A stretch of DNA of 64,000 nucleotides from Methylorubrum populi (GTDB lineage: Bacteria > Pseudomonadota > Alphaproteobacteria > Rhizobiales > Beijerinckiaceae), in NCBI GenBank assembly GCA_036946625.1, contig JAQIIU010000002.1:434001-498000 (forward strand). Reading direction: 5' to 3'. Under the pieces are notes generated by a model, which saw only the letters and a list, made by a program, of their open reading frames with translations, made no database searches and was not told the origin of the DNA. Made by a program: the position numbers and the translations under genes. This document shows, one piece after another, positions 29,105 to 39,342 of the stretch (positions are counted from its first letter, which is position 1; each line of letters opens with the position of its first letter).

Positions 29105-29940
29105 CGGTCCGGAGATGTGGGAGGCTCCGGGCCGGTCTGATAGCCCGGAGCGGCGTCGATCAGGAAACGCATCGCGTCGAGGCCGGCCCGCATCGTCGCC
29201 TGCGGCACCGGCTCCACGTCGCCGAAGCGGGCCGCGAGCGCGTCCTCCACCGCCGCGTGGTGCGCCTGCGGCAGCAGGGCCGTCGCGCGGCGTCCGCCCT
29301 CGGTCTTCGAGACGATCCGGCCCGTGGCGAGGGTGCAGAGGATGCGGGCGATCCCCAGCACGCCCCGTTCGAGGGCCGCCGCGTCGCAGCGCTCGTCCGG
29401 AGCCTTGCGGGCGAGCGCCGCCTCGCATCGCGCGATCCAGGGGCGCCAGACCTCTTCGAGGTCGGCGAGGCCGTAGGCGCGCAGCCGCGCGTCGTCGTCG
29501 GCGATGTTCAGTGCAGCCGGCGTGGCGCCGAGGATCGGGCGGCTGGAGCGGGCGAGGCAGCGCCACACCGCCGGGTTCGCCTCGCGGCAGGGCTCGCCGA
29601 TGCGCAACTGCCCATCCACGCTGAAGGGTAGGTTCGCCCCGGGCTCCGGCGGCTGCCGGAGGGCATCGATCGGGAGATACAGGCCGTCGAAATGCGGCCC
29701 GCCGGCCCGGGCCAGGGCGGCGTGGACGCGGGCGAGGGTTTGCGTCGCCTCCTCGCTCGGCGCCGCGTCGAGCAGGGCGACGAAGTCGATGTCGCTGCGG
29801 CCCGGCCGGAAGTCGCCGAGCGCCACCGAGCCGACGAGGTAGAGCCCGCGCAGCGCCGGCGCCCCCTCGCTGCGCATCAGGCCGAGGAAGCGGTCGACGG
29901 TGCGGGCCACGTCGACCCTGAGCGGCGGGCGCCGGCTCAC
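29101..29940 (-). CDS. Nucleotidyltransferase-fold protein between queA and tgt
   Basis: 279 residues from GTG 29940. The N-terminal domain has [18 protein letters not shown] followed by IDF, the GSxxxGD...SDxD motif of pol-beta-type nucleotidyltransferases such as ANT(3'') aminoglycoside adenylyltransferases. The C-terminal helical part ([19 protein letters not shown]) also resembles that family. It overlaps both neighbours by four bases (GTGA with queA, ATGA with tgt), so it is translationally coupled inside a queuosine operon. It could modify a tRNA, a nucleotide or a drug; the context suggests tRNA modification but this is not shown. Confidence 0.8.
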   Translation of the reverse strand: MSRRPPLRVDVARTVDRFLGLMRSEGAPALRGLYLVGSVALGDFRPGRSDIDFVALLDAAPSEEATQTLARVHAALARAGGPHFDGLYLPIDALRQPPEPGANLPFSVDGQLRIGEPCREANPAVWRCLARSSRPILGATPAALNIADDDARLRAYGLADLEEVWRPWIARCEAALARKAPDERCDAAALERGVLGIARILCTLATGRIVSKTEGGRRATALLPQAHHAAVEDALAARFGDVEPVPQATMRAGLDAMRFLIDAAPGYQTGPEPPTSPDR

Positions 29941-31034
29941 GCGGGGCGCTCCGGAAACAGCAGGCTCGCATCGCCGTAGGAGTAGAAGCGGTAGCCCGAG
30001 GCGATCGCGTGGGCGTAGGCCGCGCGCATGGTGTCGAGGCCGGAAAAGGCCGAGACCAGCATGAACAGGGTCGAGCGCGGCAGGTGGAAGTTCGTCACCA
30101 GGGCATCCACCGCGCGGAAGCGGTAGCCCGGGGTGATGAAGATGTCGGTGGCCCCCGAGAACGGCCGGATCGTGCCGTCGGGCGCCGCCGCGCTCTCCAG
30201 GAGGCGCAGGGCCGTGGTGCCGACCGCGACGATCCGGTTTCCCCGCGCCCGCACCGCGGCGAGCCGCACGGCGGTCGCCGCGTCGAGGAGGCCGATCTCC
30301 GCATGCATCCGGTGCGCATCCGTGTCCTCCGCCTTCACCGGCAGGAAGGTGCCGGCGCCGACATGCAGGGTGAGGTGGACCCGCTCGATCCCCGCCGCGT
30401 CGATTCCCGCGAGCAGCGCGTCCGAGAAGTGCAGCCCGGCGGTCGGCGCGGCCACCGCGCCGGGCTCGCGGGCGTAGACGGTCTGGTAGTCGCTCGCGTC
30501 CCGCGCGTCGGTGGCGCGCTTTCCCGCGATGTAGGGGGGCAGCGGCAGCGCGCCGAGGCCGGCGATGGCCTCGTCGAGCGCGGGCCCCGAGAGGTCGAAG
30601 CGGAGCAGGATCTCGCCCGCCTCCCCCTTCTCCTCCACCGTGGCGTCGAGCCCGGCCATGGCGCAGATCTCGCCGGCCCTTTGGCTCCCACCCTCGCCGA
30701 AGCGGATGCGGTCGCCGGGGGCGAGGCGCTTGGCCGGGCGGGCGAAGGCGCGCCAGCGATCGGGCGCCTCGCGCAGGTGCAGCATCGCTTCGCAGCGCAG
30801 GCCGGTGCCGCCGGGGCGATGGCGGAGGCCGGAGAGGCGCGCCGGGATCACCCGGGTGTCGTTGAAGACGAGGGCGTCGCCGGGCGCGAGCAATGCCGGC
30901 AGGTCGCGCACGCCGCGATCCGCCGGTGACTCGCCGGGGCGCACCACGAGCAGGCGGCTCGCGTCGCGGGGGCTCGCCGGCCGCAGCGCGATCGCGGCCT
31001 CCGGCAACTCGAAATCGAACAGGTCCACGCGCAT
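29937..31034 (-). CDS. queA: S-adenosylmethionine:tRNA ribosyltransferase-isomerase
   Basis: 365 residues. It forms epoxyqueuosine from preQ1-tRNA using the ribosyl group of SAM. Seen are the N-terminal [49 protein letters not shown] with the substrate loop, [18 protein letters not shown] and the C-terminal [19 protein letters not shown]. It is the first gene of queA, nucleotidyltransferase, tgt. The start ATG 31034 gives the standard N-terminus. Confidence 0.95.
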   Translation of the reverse strand: MRVDLFDFELPEAAIALRPASPRDASRLLVVRPGESPADRGVRDLPALLAPGDALVFNDTRVIPARLSGLRHRPGGTGLRCEAMLHLREAPDRWRAFARPAKRLAPGDRIRFGEGGSQRAGEICAMAGLDATVEEKGEAGEILLRFDLSGPALDEAIAGLGALPLPPYIAGKRATDARDASDYQTVYAREPGAVAAPTAGLHFSDALLAGIDAAGIERVHLTLHVGAGTFLPVKAEDTDAHRMHAEIGLLDAATAVRLAAVRARGNRIVAVGTTALRLLESAAAPDGTIRPFSGATDIFITPGYRFRAVDALVTNFHLPRSTLFMLVSAFSGLDTMRAAYAHAIASGYRFYSYGDASLLFPERPA

Positions 31035-31123
31035 GCCGCGCCATCAGCACGGATGGGCGCGCGACGCAAATGGCGGATTGATCCTGGAGGCGGCCCTGCG
31101 CAACCTGACGCCGGGAGGCGGCG

Positions 31124-31300
31124 ATGGAAAAGGTGCCGATCGTCGGTGCCGGGCCGCTCGGCCTGCCTCGCGGAGCCCGGCCACCTGCACCTCGCGCGGC
31201 CCGACGGCTATCGCGGCTTCGCGGGCGGAGCCTGCGACCGGGACGCGGCGGACACCTCCCTCGCCGCCTTCAGAGCCGTGCAGCCGAGGCCCCCTCTCGC
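31124..31300 (+). pseudogene. Remnant of a FAD-dependent monooxygenase (internal deletion)
   Basis: ATG 31124 begins MEKVPIVGAGPLGL, the Rossmann dinucleotide motif GxGPxG of flavoprotein hydroxylases. About 20 bases later, in another frame, comes HLHLARPDGYRGFAGGA followed by an acidic helix, which is the usual last ~35 residues of the same protein class (RPDGY...). The ~450 residues between are missing. The rest of 31035-31338 shows nothing else. Confidence 0.45.
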
Positions 31301-31338
31301 GCGTTGTCCCCACGTTTCGACGGAGGAACACGCCCGCG

Positions 31339-31584
31339 ATGAAATGGTACGCCCTGAGCCCGCGCGACCCCGCCGATCCGCGCTGGCCCCTGCCCGAGAC
31401 GCCGCGGATCACCCTCAAGGCCGAGGATGCGGACGACGCCCGCCGCCGATTCGAGGAGGCCTATCCGAGCGAACCCTTCGGCACGCCGGGCCATCCGACC
31501 GGCGATGTCGGGCCCGGCAGCTTCCGGGGCGATGCGGGCGCGCTGCTGGTCGAGGAGACCGACGCGCCCCCCGCGAAGGCGTGA
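31339..31584 (+). CDS. Hypothetical protein, 81 residues
   Basis: MKWYALSPRDPADPRWPLPE begins at ATG 31339, eleven bases after a GGAGG at 31322-31326. No signal or membrane segment is seen. The product is soluble and acidic (EDADDARRRFEEAYPSE), with a Gly/Pro-rich middle. No family is recognised. The TGA stop is shared with the following repeat. Confidence 0.6.
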   Translation: MKWYALSPRDPADPRWPLPETPRITLKAEDADDARRRFEEAYPSEPFGTPGHPTGDVGPGSFRGDAGALLVEETDAPPAKA

Positions 31585-31751
31585 TACCGTTTCCGATTGA
31601 CCGCTTCGGGTTTCGCCCCCCTCCGTCCTCGCGAGCGGCCGCGAAGCGATCCAGGGCGCGACAGGTCCGGAAAGGGCGCGCCCTGGATCGCCACGGCTTC
31701 GCCTCGCGATGACGCAGGAGAGGCCGAAGTCATCAACCGGATATCGTATGA
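31582..31751. repeat. Dispersed palindromic repeat, family A
   Basis: Begins TGATACCGTTTCCGATTGAC, where TGA is the stop codon of the 81-residue protein, and ends CAACCGGATATCGTATGAC. It is one of the best preserved copies, with GCGATCCAGGGCGCG / CGCGCCCTGGATCGCC in the core. Confidence 0.88.
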
Positions 31752-31785
31752 CTCGTCGACCGCTGGCCTCAAGGATCCCGTCGCG

Positions 31786-32040
31786 ATGATCGAAACCGGC
31801 CGACGACCGCCGCACGAGACGCTCGACGCGCAGCTCGTGCGCTATTGGGAGCGCGAGGCCGCCCGCTTCGACGGCCTCGCGGCTCGCGCGATGTTCGGCT
31901 GGGTCGCGCGCGGCTATGCCCGCCGGGCGCAGCGCGCCCGCGCCCAGGCCGAGCGGGCGCGGGCCAGGGAAGTGGCCCGCGGGCGCCTTCCCGCGACCGC
32001 CCCGGCCGCCGCCGAACCGGAGGGCGATAGCCCGGGCTAA
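31786..32040 (+). CDS. Hypothetical helical protein, 84 residues
   Basis: MIETGRRPPHETLDAQLVRY starts at ATG 31786. The centre is one long Arg/Ala-rich helix (ARRAQRARAQAERARAREVA) with possible coiled-coil character. No family is recognised. It lies 69 bases before the cation transporter on the same strand. Confidence 0.5.
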   Translation: MIETGRRPPHETLDAQLVRYWEREAARFDGLAARAMFGWVARGYARRAQRARAQAERARAREVARGRLPATAPAAAEPEGDSPG

Positions 32041-32109
32041 AACCTTTGCCGTGGCCTTCCGGGGTGGGGGTCCGTAAGGGCGGGGGCCCCTCCCGCGCCG
32101 CGATGCCGC

Positions 32110-32997
32110 ATGACTGGTACCGAGAAAGCCGCCCTCGCGAGCGCCGCCGTGGGCGCGTTCGTGACCGCGCTCAAGTTCGCCGCCTACTGGCTCACCGGCA
32201 GCCTCGCGCTCTACTCCGATGCGCTGGAGAGCATCATCAACGTGGTGGCCGCGGCCTGCGCCTTCCTGGCCGTGCGGGTCGCCGCGCAGCCGGCCGACGA
32301 GGACCACCCCTACGGCCACCACAAGGCCGAGTACTTCTCCGCGGTGATCGAGGGGGCGCTGGTCATCGTGGCCGCCCTGCTGATCCTGCGCGAGGCCTAT
32401 TTCGGCATCCTCGACCCGAGGCCGCTCGACGCGCCGCTGAGCGGCCTCGCGATCAACGGGCTCGCCACGGTGATCAACGCGGGCTGGGCGACGATGCTGT
32501 TCCGGCGCGGCAGGAAACTGCGTTCCCCCGCGCTGCTGGCCGATGCCCGCCACATCTTGGCCGACGTGGTGACCTCGGTCGGCGTGCTCGTCGGGGTCGG
32601 GCTCGTACTCGCCACCGGCTCGCTGGTGCTCGATCCGATCGTGGCCGGCCTCGTCGCCCTCAACATCCTGTGGTCGGGCTGGACGATGGTGCGCGATTCC
32701 GTCAACGGCCTGATGGATCAGGCCGCCTCGCCCGACATGATCGCCCGCATCCGCGCGCTGATCTCAAGTCACGGCGAGGGGGCGCTGGAGGCGCACGACG
32801 TGCGCACCCGCCACGCCGGCAGCGCCACCTTCATCGATTTCCACCTCGTCGTGCCGGGCGAGATGACCGTCGCCGAGTCCCACGCGATCTGCGACCGGCT
32901 GGAGGAAGCGATCGAGTCGCAGATCGACGGCGCGGTGGTGGTGATCCACGTCGAGCCGGGCGATCAGGCCAAGGGGCGCGGCGTGCCGGTGATCTGA
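32110..32997 (+). CDS. Cation diffusion facilitator transporter (FieF-like)
   Basis: 295 residues, about six membrane segments followed by a C-terminal cytoplasmic domain (DVRTRHAGSATFIDFHLVVP with metal-binding His). It exports divalent metal (Zn, Fe, Mn or Co) in exchange for protons. Helix 5 carries the HxxxD site (DARHILADVVTS). The helix 2 site reads YSDALESIINV, so the usual DxxxD has Ser at the second position; this occurs in one CDF subgroup. The loop EDHPYGHHKAEYFS is typical. The metal cannot be assigned. Confidence 0.88.
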   Translation: MTGTEKAALASAAVGAFVTALKFAAYWLTGSLALYSDALESIINVVAAACAFLAVRVAAQPADEDHPYGHHKAEYFSAVIEGALVIVAALLILREAYFGILDPRPLDAPLSGLAINGLATVINAGWATMLFRRGRKLRSPALLADARHILADVVTSVGVLVGVGLVLATGSLVLDPIVAGLVALNILWSGWTMVRDSVNGLMDQAASPDMIARIRALISSHGEGALEAHDVRTRHAGSATFIDFHLVVPGEMTVAESHAICDRLEEAIESQIDGAVVVIHVEPGDQAKGRGVPVI

Positions 32998-33019
32998 AGC
33001 CCGTCGGTCCATCCGTAGG

Positions 33020-33173
33020 TCATCGCGAGGGGGGCGAAGCGAACGGGCGCGACCTCACCGGAGAAAGCGGCGCCCTGGATTGCTTCGGCTCCGCCTCGCA
33101 ATGACGGAAGAAGCAGCCTCACACCGTCATTGCGAGCCGTCAGGCGAAGCAATCCAGCAGCGCGACGGTGCCG
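33020..33173. repeat. Dispersed repeat, family B
   Basis: Contains CCCTGGATTGCTTCGGCTCC / GCCTCGCAATGACGG and, inverted, CCGTCATTGCGAGCCGTCAG / GCGAAGCAATCCAG, forming a long potential cruciform. Related copies are at 3109, 52118 and 55722. It fills most of the space between the CDF gene and the methyltransferase. Confidence 0.8.
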
Positions 33174-33230
33174 GCAGGATCGACGCCGCTGCGCCATGAC
33201 GGTGGCCCGCGAGGCGGCTATAGGGGCTCC

Positions 33231-34013
33231 ATGAAGCGGGTCTTCCTCACCACCACGCCGAGCCACCGCAACGCCTATGACCTGTTCGAGGGGCGCTGGG
33301 CGAGCGACCTCAGCGAACTCGTCCCCGACCTTCCGGTCGGCGGCGGCCTGCCGGGCTTCCGCGCCGATCCGCGCCCGCGTCAGGCGGCGGAAGTCCTCGG
33401 TCGCGGTGGACGTTTCGACGGCTACGACATTCTCGAACTCGGGCCGCTCGAAGGCGCCCATACCTGCCAGTTGGAGGCTCTCGGCGCCAACAGCGTCACG
33501 GCGGTCGAGTCGAACTCGGAGGCCTTCCTCAAGTCGCTGATCGTCAAGAACATCGCCGGGCTCGCCCGCTCGACCTTCCTGCTCGGCGACGTCAGCCGGC
33601 ACCTCGCCGTGCCGGGGCCGCGCTACGACCTGATCTTCGCCTGCGGCATCCTCTACCACATGTTCGACCCGCTCGAACTGATCCGGCTCGCTGCCGCCCG
33701 CTCCGATCGGCTGTTCCTCTGGACGCATTACTACGCCCCGCAAGAACGCCTGCGCCGGCACGTGCCGCGCCCGGTCGAGCACGAGGGCCTGCGCCTCACC
33801 CTGCACGAACTGACCTATCGCGACCGCGGGCTCGCCACCTTCTGGGGCGGCAACCAGGGACAGACCCGCTGGATGGAGCTGCCGGACCTGATCCGGGTGC
33901 TCGCCCATCACGGGCTGACCGAGACGACGATCATCGCCGACGCCCCGGACTTCGTGAACGGGCCCGCCGTGACGCTGGCCGCGCAACGCCCCGGAGGCGC
34001 TCCATCCGCTTGA
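33231..34013 (+). CDS. SAM-dependent methyltransferase (DUF1698/CmoB-like fold)
   Basis: 260 residues. It has a Rossmann methyltransferase core: [20 protein letters not shown] (motif I), [11 protein letters not shown] (acidic motif II), [20 protein letters not shown] (motif IV with the GVLYH-like pattern seen in CmoB-type enzymes). The N-terminal [17 protein letters not shown] is typical of small-molecule or glycan methyltransferases near surface clusters. The substrate is unknown. It ends 73 bases before the chosen gatB start. Confidence 0.75.
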   Translation: MKRVFLTTTPSHRNAYDLFEGRWASDLSELVPDLPVGGGLPGFRADPRPRQAAEVLGRGGRFDGYDILELGPLEGAHTCQLEALGANSVTAVESNSEAFLKSLIVKNIAGLARSTFLLGDVSRHLAVPGPRYDLIFACGILYHMFDPLELIRLAAARSDRLFLWTHYYAPQERLRRHVPRPVEHEGLRLTLHELTYRDRGLATFWGGNQGQTRWMELPDLIRVLAHHGLTETTIIADAPDFVNGPAVTLAAQRPGGAPSA

Positions 34014-34086
34014 CCCGTCCCGCACCCGCTCCCTACACACCTCGAAAGGCGCCGATCCGGCGGTGCCGGCACCGAAGTCGAAGAGC

Positions 34087-35559
34087 ATGACCGAGCGCGT
34101 CGATCCGAAGAAGCTCATCAAGGGCGGCCTGCACGACTGGGAGGTCGTGATCGGCATGGAGATCCACGCCCAGGTCACCAGCCGCTCCAAGCTGTTCTCC
34201 GGCGCCTCGACCGCCTTCGGCGGCGAGCCCAACGACCACGTCTCGCTGGTCGATGCGGCCATGCCCGGCATGCTGCCCGTCATCAACGAGGAATGCGTCG
34301 CCCAGGCGGTGCGCACCGGCCTCGGGCTGAAGGCGAGGATCAACCATCGCTCGGTGTTCGACCGGAAGAACTATTTCTACCCGGACCTGCCGCAGGGCTA
34401 CCAGATCTCGCAATACAAGGATCCGATCGTCGGTGAGGGCGAGGTGCTGGTCGATCTGCCCGAGGGCGAGTCGATCACCGTCGGCATCGAGCGCCTGCAT
34501 CTCGAACAGGATGCCGGCAAGTCGCTGCACGATCAGGATCCGACCAGGAGCTTCGTCGATCTCAACCGCTCGGGCGTGGCGCTGATGGAGATCGTCTCGC
34601 GGCCCGACCTGCGCTCGTCGGAGGAAGCCAAGGCCTACGTGACGAAGCTGCGCACGATCCTGCGCTATCTCGGCACCTGCGACGGCGACATGGAGAAGGG
34701 GAATCTCCGCGCCGACGTGAACGTGTCCGTCCGCAGGCCCGGCGAGCCCTTCGGCACCCGCTGCGAGATCAAGAACGTCAACTCGATCCGCTTCATCGGG
34801 CAGGCGATCGAGGTCGAGGCGCGCCGCCAGATCGCGATCCTGGAGGACGGCGGCAGGATCGATCAGGAGACCCGCCTGTTCGATCCGGGCAAGGGCGAGA
34901 CCCGCTCGATGCGCTCGAAGGAGGAGGCGCACGACTACCGCTACTTCCCCGATCCCGACCTGCTGCCGCTCGAGTTCGACCAGGCCTTCGTGGATGCGCT
35001 CGCCGCCGGCCTGCCCGAGCTGCCGGACGCCAAGAAGGCGCGCTTCATCAAGGATTTCGGTCTCAGCGCTTACGATGCCGGCGTGCTCGTGGCCGAGCGG
35101 TCGTCGGCCGACTACTTCGAGGCGGTCGCGCGCGGGCGCGACGGCAAGGCCGCGGCGAACTGGGTCATCAACGAGCTGTTCGGGCGGCTCAACAAGGAAG
35201 GCCGGACCATCGAGGACACGCCGGTCTCCGCCGAGCGGCTCGGCAAGATCATCGACCTGATCGGCGAGGGCGTGATCTCCGGCAAGATCGCCAAGGACCT
35301 GTTCGAGATCGTCTGGGCGGAGGGCGGCGATCCGCGCGAGATCGTCGAGGCGCGCGGCATGAAGCAGGTCACCGATACCGGCGCCATCGAGGCGGCGGTG
35401 GACGCGATCATCGCCGCCAACCCGGACAAGGTCGAGCAGGCCAAGGCCAAGCCGACGCTGCTCGGCTGGTTCGTCGGCCAGACCATGAAGGCGACCGGCG
35501 GCAAGGCCAATCCGGCCGCCGTCAACGCCCTCCTGAAGGACAAGCTCGGCATCGCGTGA
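34087..35559 (+). CDS. gatB: Asp-tRNA(Asn)/Glu-tRNA(Gln) amidotransferase subunit B
   Basis: 490 residues from ATG 34087 ([20 protein letters not shown]). An in-frame GTG at 34063 would add eight residues. GatB carries the kinase activity of GatCAB, which converts misacylated Glu-tRNA(Gln). Visible are [54 protein letters not shown] and the AspB/YqeY-like C-terminal helical domain (residues ~345-490). gatA and gatC are not adjacent. The TGA stop is part of a family A repeat. Confidence 0.95.
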   Translation: MTERVDPKKLIKGGLHDWEVVIGMEIHAQVTSRSKLFSGASTAFGGEPNDHVSLVDAAMPGMLPVINEECVAQAVRTGLGLKARINHRSVFDRKNYFYPDLPQGYQISQYKDPIVGEGEVLVDLPEGESITVGIERLHLEQDAGKSLHDQDPTRSFVDLNRSGVALMEIVSRPDLRSSEEAKAYVTKLRTILRYLGTCDGDMEKGNLRADVNVSVRRPGEPFGTRCEIKNVNSIRFIGQAIEVEARRQIAILEDGGRIDQETRLFDPGKGETRSMRSKEEAHDYRYFPDPDLLPLEFDQAFVDALAAGLPELPDAKKARFIKDFGLSAYDAGVLVAERSSADYFEAVARGRDGKAAANWVINELFGRLNKEGRTIEDTPVSAERLGKIIDLIGEGVISGKIAKDLFEIVWAEGGDPREIVEARGMKQVTDTGAIEAAVDAIIAANPDKVEQAKAKPTLLGWFVGQTMKATGGKANPAAVNALLKDKLGIA

Positions 35560-35735
35560 TACGGCTCCGGTCGATGCGTTCGGCCTGTCCTGCGTCCTTG
35601 CGAGGCGAAGCCGTGGCCATCCGGGGCGCGCCCTTTCCGGACCTGTCGCGCCCTGGATCGCCTCGCGGCCGCGCGCGATGACGGCGTGGGGCGAAACCCG
35701 AAGCGATCAAGCGGAATAAGCGGAAACGGTATGAG
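35557..35735. repeat. Dispersed palindromic repeat, family A (core inverted)
   Basis: Starts TGATACGGCTCCGGTCGATG, sharing the gatB stop codon, and ends CGGAAACGGTATGAG. The internal core lies in the opposite orientation to the other copies (GGATCGCCTCGCGGCCGCGC toward the right), as expected of an element that is itself nearly symmetrical. It separates the convergent genes gatB and dctD. Confidence 0.85.
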
Positions 35736-35813
35736 GGGGCGTCCCGCCGGTCGTTCCCGCATCCCCGGCGCGCCGCGTGCCGGCTTCTTCCGTGGGCGTG
35801 GTGGTTGGCGGTG

Positions 35814-37190
35814 TCACCGAAAGTCGGTCGGGGCGAGGCCGTAGCGGGCGATCTTGTCGTAGAGGGTCTTGCGCGGCACGCTCAAGGATTCGGCGGCGAG
35901 CCGCACGTCGCCGCCGGCCATGATCAGCTCCTCGCGGATCAGGCCGCGCTCGAACCGCTCGACCTGCTCGGACAGGCTGAGCGCCGCCGTCGGCGCCGCC
36001 TCCGGTACGGCCTGGCCGGCGAGGCCCAGCGCGCAGCGCTCGGCGAAATGGTCGAGTTCGCGCACGTTGCCCGGCCAGGAATGGCGCAGGAGATGGTCGC
36101 GCACCGCCCCCGTCACCGGGGGCGCCGCGCGCCCGAACCGGGCGGCGGCCCGGGCGAGGAAGTGCTGGAACAGCAGCAAAATGTCCTCGCGCCGCTCCCG
36201 CAAGGGCGGGATCGCGACGGTGACGACGTTGAGCCGGTGGTAGAGGTCGTCGCGAAACGTGCCGGCGGCAGCCTCCTGGCCGAGATCGACCTTGGTGGCC
36301 GAGACCACCCGCATGTCGACCGGGCGCCGCTCGTTGGTGCCGAGCGGCTCCACCACCCGCTCCTGCAGCACCCGCAGCAGCTTCACCTGCAGCGCCAGCG
36401 GCATGCTCTCGATCTCGTCGAGGAACAGCGTGCCCCCTTGCGCGTGCTCGATGCGCCCGACCCGGCGCTTGAGCGCCCCGGTGAAGGCGCCGGCCTCGTG
36501 GCCGAACAGCTCGCTCTCGACCACGCTGTCGGGCAGCGCGCCGCAATTCATCGCGACGAAGTTCTTCGCGGCACGCCGGCTCCAGCGGTGAAGGGCGTTG
36601 GCCACCACCTCCTTGCCGGAGCCGGTCTCGCCGAGAACCAGCACGTCGACGTCCGCCGAGGCCACGTCGCGCACGAGGCGGCGCAGGCGCACGATCTGCG
36701 GCGAGATGCCGAGAAAGGCCGGATCTTCCTCGACCGCCGCATCGAGCCGGGCGTTGAGGCGGCGGTTCTCGACCACGAGGCGGCGATGGTCGAGGGCTCG
36801 GCGCACCGAGCCCATCAGCGCGTCGGCCGGATAGGGCTTGGCGAGGAAGTCGTAGGCGCCCGACCGCATCGCCGCGACCGCCATCGAGATGTCGCCGTGC
36901 CCGGTGATCAGGATCACCGGCAGGTCCGGGTCGGCGGCGCGGATGCGCTCGAACAGGGCGCGACCGTCGAGGCCGGGCAGGCGCACGTCGGTGACGACCA
37001 CGCCCGGCGGCTCGGCCCGGATCGCCGCCAGCGCGGTTTCCGCCGCCTCGAAGGTCTCGACCCGGAAACCGTCGAGTTCGAGGCTCTGGCGGTTGGCCCG
37101 CCGCACGTCCTCCTCGTCGTCGATGAAGACGACCCGCTCGTCCGCCGGGCAGGGAACGGGGCAAGAAACGGGGCTCGGCTCGCTGCTCAT
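35814..37190 (-). CDS. dctD: Sigma-54-dependent response regulator, dicarboxylate transport
   Basis: 458 residues. The receiver domain (20-135) has VFIDDEED, the phospho-acceptor in [13 protein letters not shown] and the KPYPAD lysine. The AAA+ domain (~160-390) has Walker A GETGSGKE, the sigma-54-contacting loop GAFTGA and the Walker B region [12 protein letters not shown] Fis-type helix-turn-helix ends the protein ([19 protein letters not shown]). ATG 37190 overlaps the dctB stop by four bases. With dctB and a sigma-54 promoter at dctA next door, the role as dctA activator is well supported. Confidence 0.93.
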   Translation of the reverse strand: MSSEPSPVSCPVPCPADERVVFIDDEEDVRRANRQSLELDGFRVETFEAAETALAAIRAEPPGVVVTDVRLPGLDGRALFERIRAADPDLPVILITGHGDISMAVAAMRSGAYDFLAKPYPADALMGSVRRALDHRRLVVENRRLNARLDAAVEEDPAFLGISPQIVRLRRLVRDVASADVDVLVLGETGSGKEVVANALHRWSRRAAKNFVAMNCGALPDSVVESELFGHEAGAFTGALKRRVGRIEHAQGGTLFLDEIESMPLALQVKLLRVLQERVVEPLGTNERRPVDMRVVSATKVDLGQEAAAGTFRDDLYHRLNVVTVAIPPLRERREDILLLFQHFLARAAARFGRAAPPVTGAVRDHLLRHSWPGNVRELDHFAERCALGLAGQAVPEAAPTAALSLSEQVERFERGLIREELIMAGGDVRLAAESLSVPRKTLYDKIARYGLAPTDFR

Positions 37191-39037
37191 GTCGCCTCCA
37201 AATGTCCCTCGCGTCCTTCCCGCACGTCCGCCCGCACCAGCTCGACCCGGAAGCTGGTGCCGTCCGGGCCGGAGCGCAGGTTCAGCGTCCCGCCGCATTC
37301 CTCGACGATGCCGCGGGAGATCGCCAGACCGAGCCCGAGGCCCTCGGATTTCGTGGTGAAGAACGGGTCGAACACCTGCGCCCGCACCGCCTCCGGAATG
37401 CCCGGTCCGTTGTCGGCGACCTCGACCGCGATCCGTTCGCCGGCCTCCTCGACCCGCAGGGCGACGGATGGGGCGGGCCGGCCGGAGACGGCGTCGAGGG
37501 CGTTCTGGAGCAGGTTGACGACGACCTGTTCGAGCCGCGCCCCGTCGCCGAGCACCGCGAGGTCGGCCGGGAGATCCGGCGTCTCCAGGGCGATGCCGGA
37601 CTGCGCGGCGCGGGCGCCGACCACCTCCAGGCTGCCGCGAACGATGTCGGCGAGCCGCACCGGTTCGCGCCGGCCCGAGGCCCGGCGGGCGAAGCCCTTG
37701 AGCTGGCGCGTCAGCGTGCCGATGCGCTCGGTCAGCCGGCCGATGGCCGAGACGTTCTCCGCCGCGTCCTCGATCCGCCCGCGGCGCACGAGGATGGCGG
37801 TGTTGTCGGCATAAGACCGGATCGCGGCGAGCGGCTGGTTGATCTCGTGGGCCATGCTGGCGGCGAACTGCCCGAGCGCGGCCAGCCGCCCGGCCTGGGC
37901 CAGCTCGCGGCCGAGGCGCTCGCGCTCGGCCTCGGCACGGCGGCGCTCCTCGATCTCGGCGAGGAGCTTCCGGTTGGCCTCGCTCAGCGCGCTCGTGCGC
38001 TCGGCCACCCGCGCCTCCAATTCCTCGCGCCGCGCCGCGGCTTCGGCGAGGCGGGACCGCATCCGGCGGCGCCGGCCGATCAGCGTGGCGAGGCCGCCCC
38101 AGGCGAGCCCCGTCGCCAACAGGGCGATGACCCGCCCCTGCGCCCGCTCGCGCTGCACGGCGGCGGCGACCGGCGTGAGGGTGTGCAGCCGCCAGTCCGT
38201 GCCGGGAATCGGCGCATCCAGCATCAGCGCGAGCCAAGCGGGCTTGGCGCGACCGCCGACCCGCACGAGGTCGGCCTCGTCATCCGCGGAATGGATCGGC
38301 AGCAGCGAGAGCGGCGCCTCGCCGAATTCGAGCGCCTCGCGGATGCGCCGCCGCTCGGCCTCGTCGATGCCGCGCAGGGCCTTGAAGCGCCAGCCCGGCT
38401 CGCTCGCCACCAGGACGATGCCCCGGGAATCCGTGACGAACACGCTCTCGCGGCCCGCGCGCCATGCCGCCTCGATCGCGTCGAACTCGATCTTCACGAC
38501 GACCACGCCGGCCGCGCGGGGCAGTTGGCGGGCGAGGTAGAAGCCCGGCCGGCCGCTCACCGTGCCGAGGGCGAATTGCGAGCCGGACCCCGCGGCCATC
38601 GCCTGCCTGAAATAGGGCCGGAAGCCGTAGTCGCGGCCGACGAAGCTCTTCTCCGTCCCGGCATTGCTCGCGGCGACCGTCACCCCGTCGGCGCCGATGA
38701 CGTAGATCACCGCCGCGCCCGTCGCCTCGGCGATCTGGGCGAGCCGTCCGTTCACGCCTTCGACCAAGCCGGGCTCCGGCGCGGGTTCCACGACGCGGGC
38801 GATCTCGGGATCGGCGGCGAGCGCCAGCGGCAGCGAACTCTGCGTCTGCATCTCCGCACGCAGGGCCGCGACCTGGAGCCCGCGTGCGGACGTCGCCGTG
38901 CGCCGCAGGTCGACGAGCGCCCAGCGCTCCGCCACCCGCCCACCGAGCCAGCCGGACAGCACCAGCGCGGCGAGCCCCGCGAGCACGACGAAGGCGCGCC
39001 GGTAACGCTTGGAGGACAGGGCGGGCGTCACGATCAC
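37187..39037 (-). CDS. dctB: C4-dicarboxylate sensor histidine kinase
   Basis: 616 residues. There is an N-terminal membrane helix ([19 protein letters not shown]), a periplasmic double-PDC sensor (~45-300) and a second membrane helix ([19 protein letters not shown]). A coiled-coil linker follows, then the kinase core: H-box [16 protein letters not shown]-box [13 protein letters not shown]-boxes VADNGPGIP and [12 protein letters not shown]. It senses external succinate, fumarate or malate and phosphorylates DctD. The start used is GTG 39037, which places the first helix at residue 14. dctA is divergent across a 305-base promoter region. Confidence 0.92.
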   Translation of the reverse strand: MIVTPALSSKRYRRAFVVLAGLAALVLSGWLGGRVAERWALVDLRRTATSARGLQVAALRAEMQTQSSLPLALAADPEIARVVEPAPEPGLVEGVNGRLAQIAEATGAAVIYVIGADGVTVAASNAGTEKSFVGRDYGFRPYFRQAMAAGSGSQFALGTVSGRPGFYLARQLPRAAGVVVVKIEFDAIEAAWRAGRESVFVTDSRGIVLVASEPGWRFKALRGIDEAERRRIREALEFGEAPLSLLPIHSADDEADLVRVGGRAKPAWLALMLDAPIPGTDWRLHTLTPVAAAVQRERAQGRVIALLATGLAWGGLATLIGRRRRMRSRLAEAAARREELEARVAERTSALSEANRKLLAEIEERRRAEAERERLGRELAQAGRLAALGQFAASMAHEINQPLAAIRSYADNTAILVRRGRIEDAAENVSAIGRLTERIGTLTRQLKGFARRASGRREPVRLADIVRGSLEVVGARAAQSGIALETPDLPADLAVLGDGARLEQVVVNLLQNALDAVSGRPAPSVALRVEEAGERIAVEVADNGPGIPEAVRAQVFDPFFTTKSEGLGLGLAISRGIVEECGGTLNLRSGPDGTSFRVELVRADVREGREGHLEAT

Positions 39038-39129
39038 CCTCGGCCGCCCGGTGCGGAATTCCGGAACGGATCGGGGCCGTGCGTGCAGATCATCGCAACG
39101 GTCCCCGGAGGCCGCTCGCGAAAGAATGG

Positions 39130-39148
39130 TGAAATATCATTCATTTCA
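39130..39148. promoter_or_regulatory. Possible DctD upstream activator site
   Basis: TGAAAT (39130-39135) and ATTTCA (39143-39148) form a perfect inverted pair 35-50 bases upstream of the sigma-54 promoter; a related GTTTCAC lies at 39164-39170. It is AT-rich in a GC-rich background. The sequence does not match the rhizobial DctD site exactly, so the assignment rests on position. Confidence 0.35.
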
Positions 39149-39182
39149 GGGATTTAACAAAAAGTTTCACGCCTGTTCCGGC

Positions 39183-39199
39183 TGGCATGCCGGTTGCCA
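39183..39199 (+). promoter_or_regulatory. Sigma-54 promoter of dctA
   Basis: TGGCATGCCGGTTGCCA matches the -24/-12 pattern (TGGCAC-N5-TTGCA) with GG at 39184-39185 and GC at 39196-39197, exactly ten bases between them. The expected start is near 39209, giving a leader of about 134 bases to dctA. A DctD-type activator is encoded divergently. Confidence 0.82.
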
Positions 39200-39342
39200 T
39201 TCTCATGGCGAAACGCAGCCATGATCCAACCGCAGAGCTGTGTGCCGCAAGGCCAAAAGCAAGAGCGGACGTCGCCCGGCCCTCCCCAGGGGCGGACGGA
39301 AGATCCGACCGATCCTTCACGCTCCGACAGGGAGAGACGCCC

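Noticed and set aside
35805..37814. 669-codon plus-strand frame over dctD/dctB
   Set aside because: Shadow of the two-component genes; no family motif.
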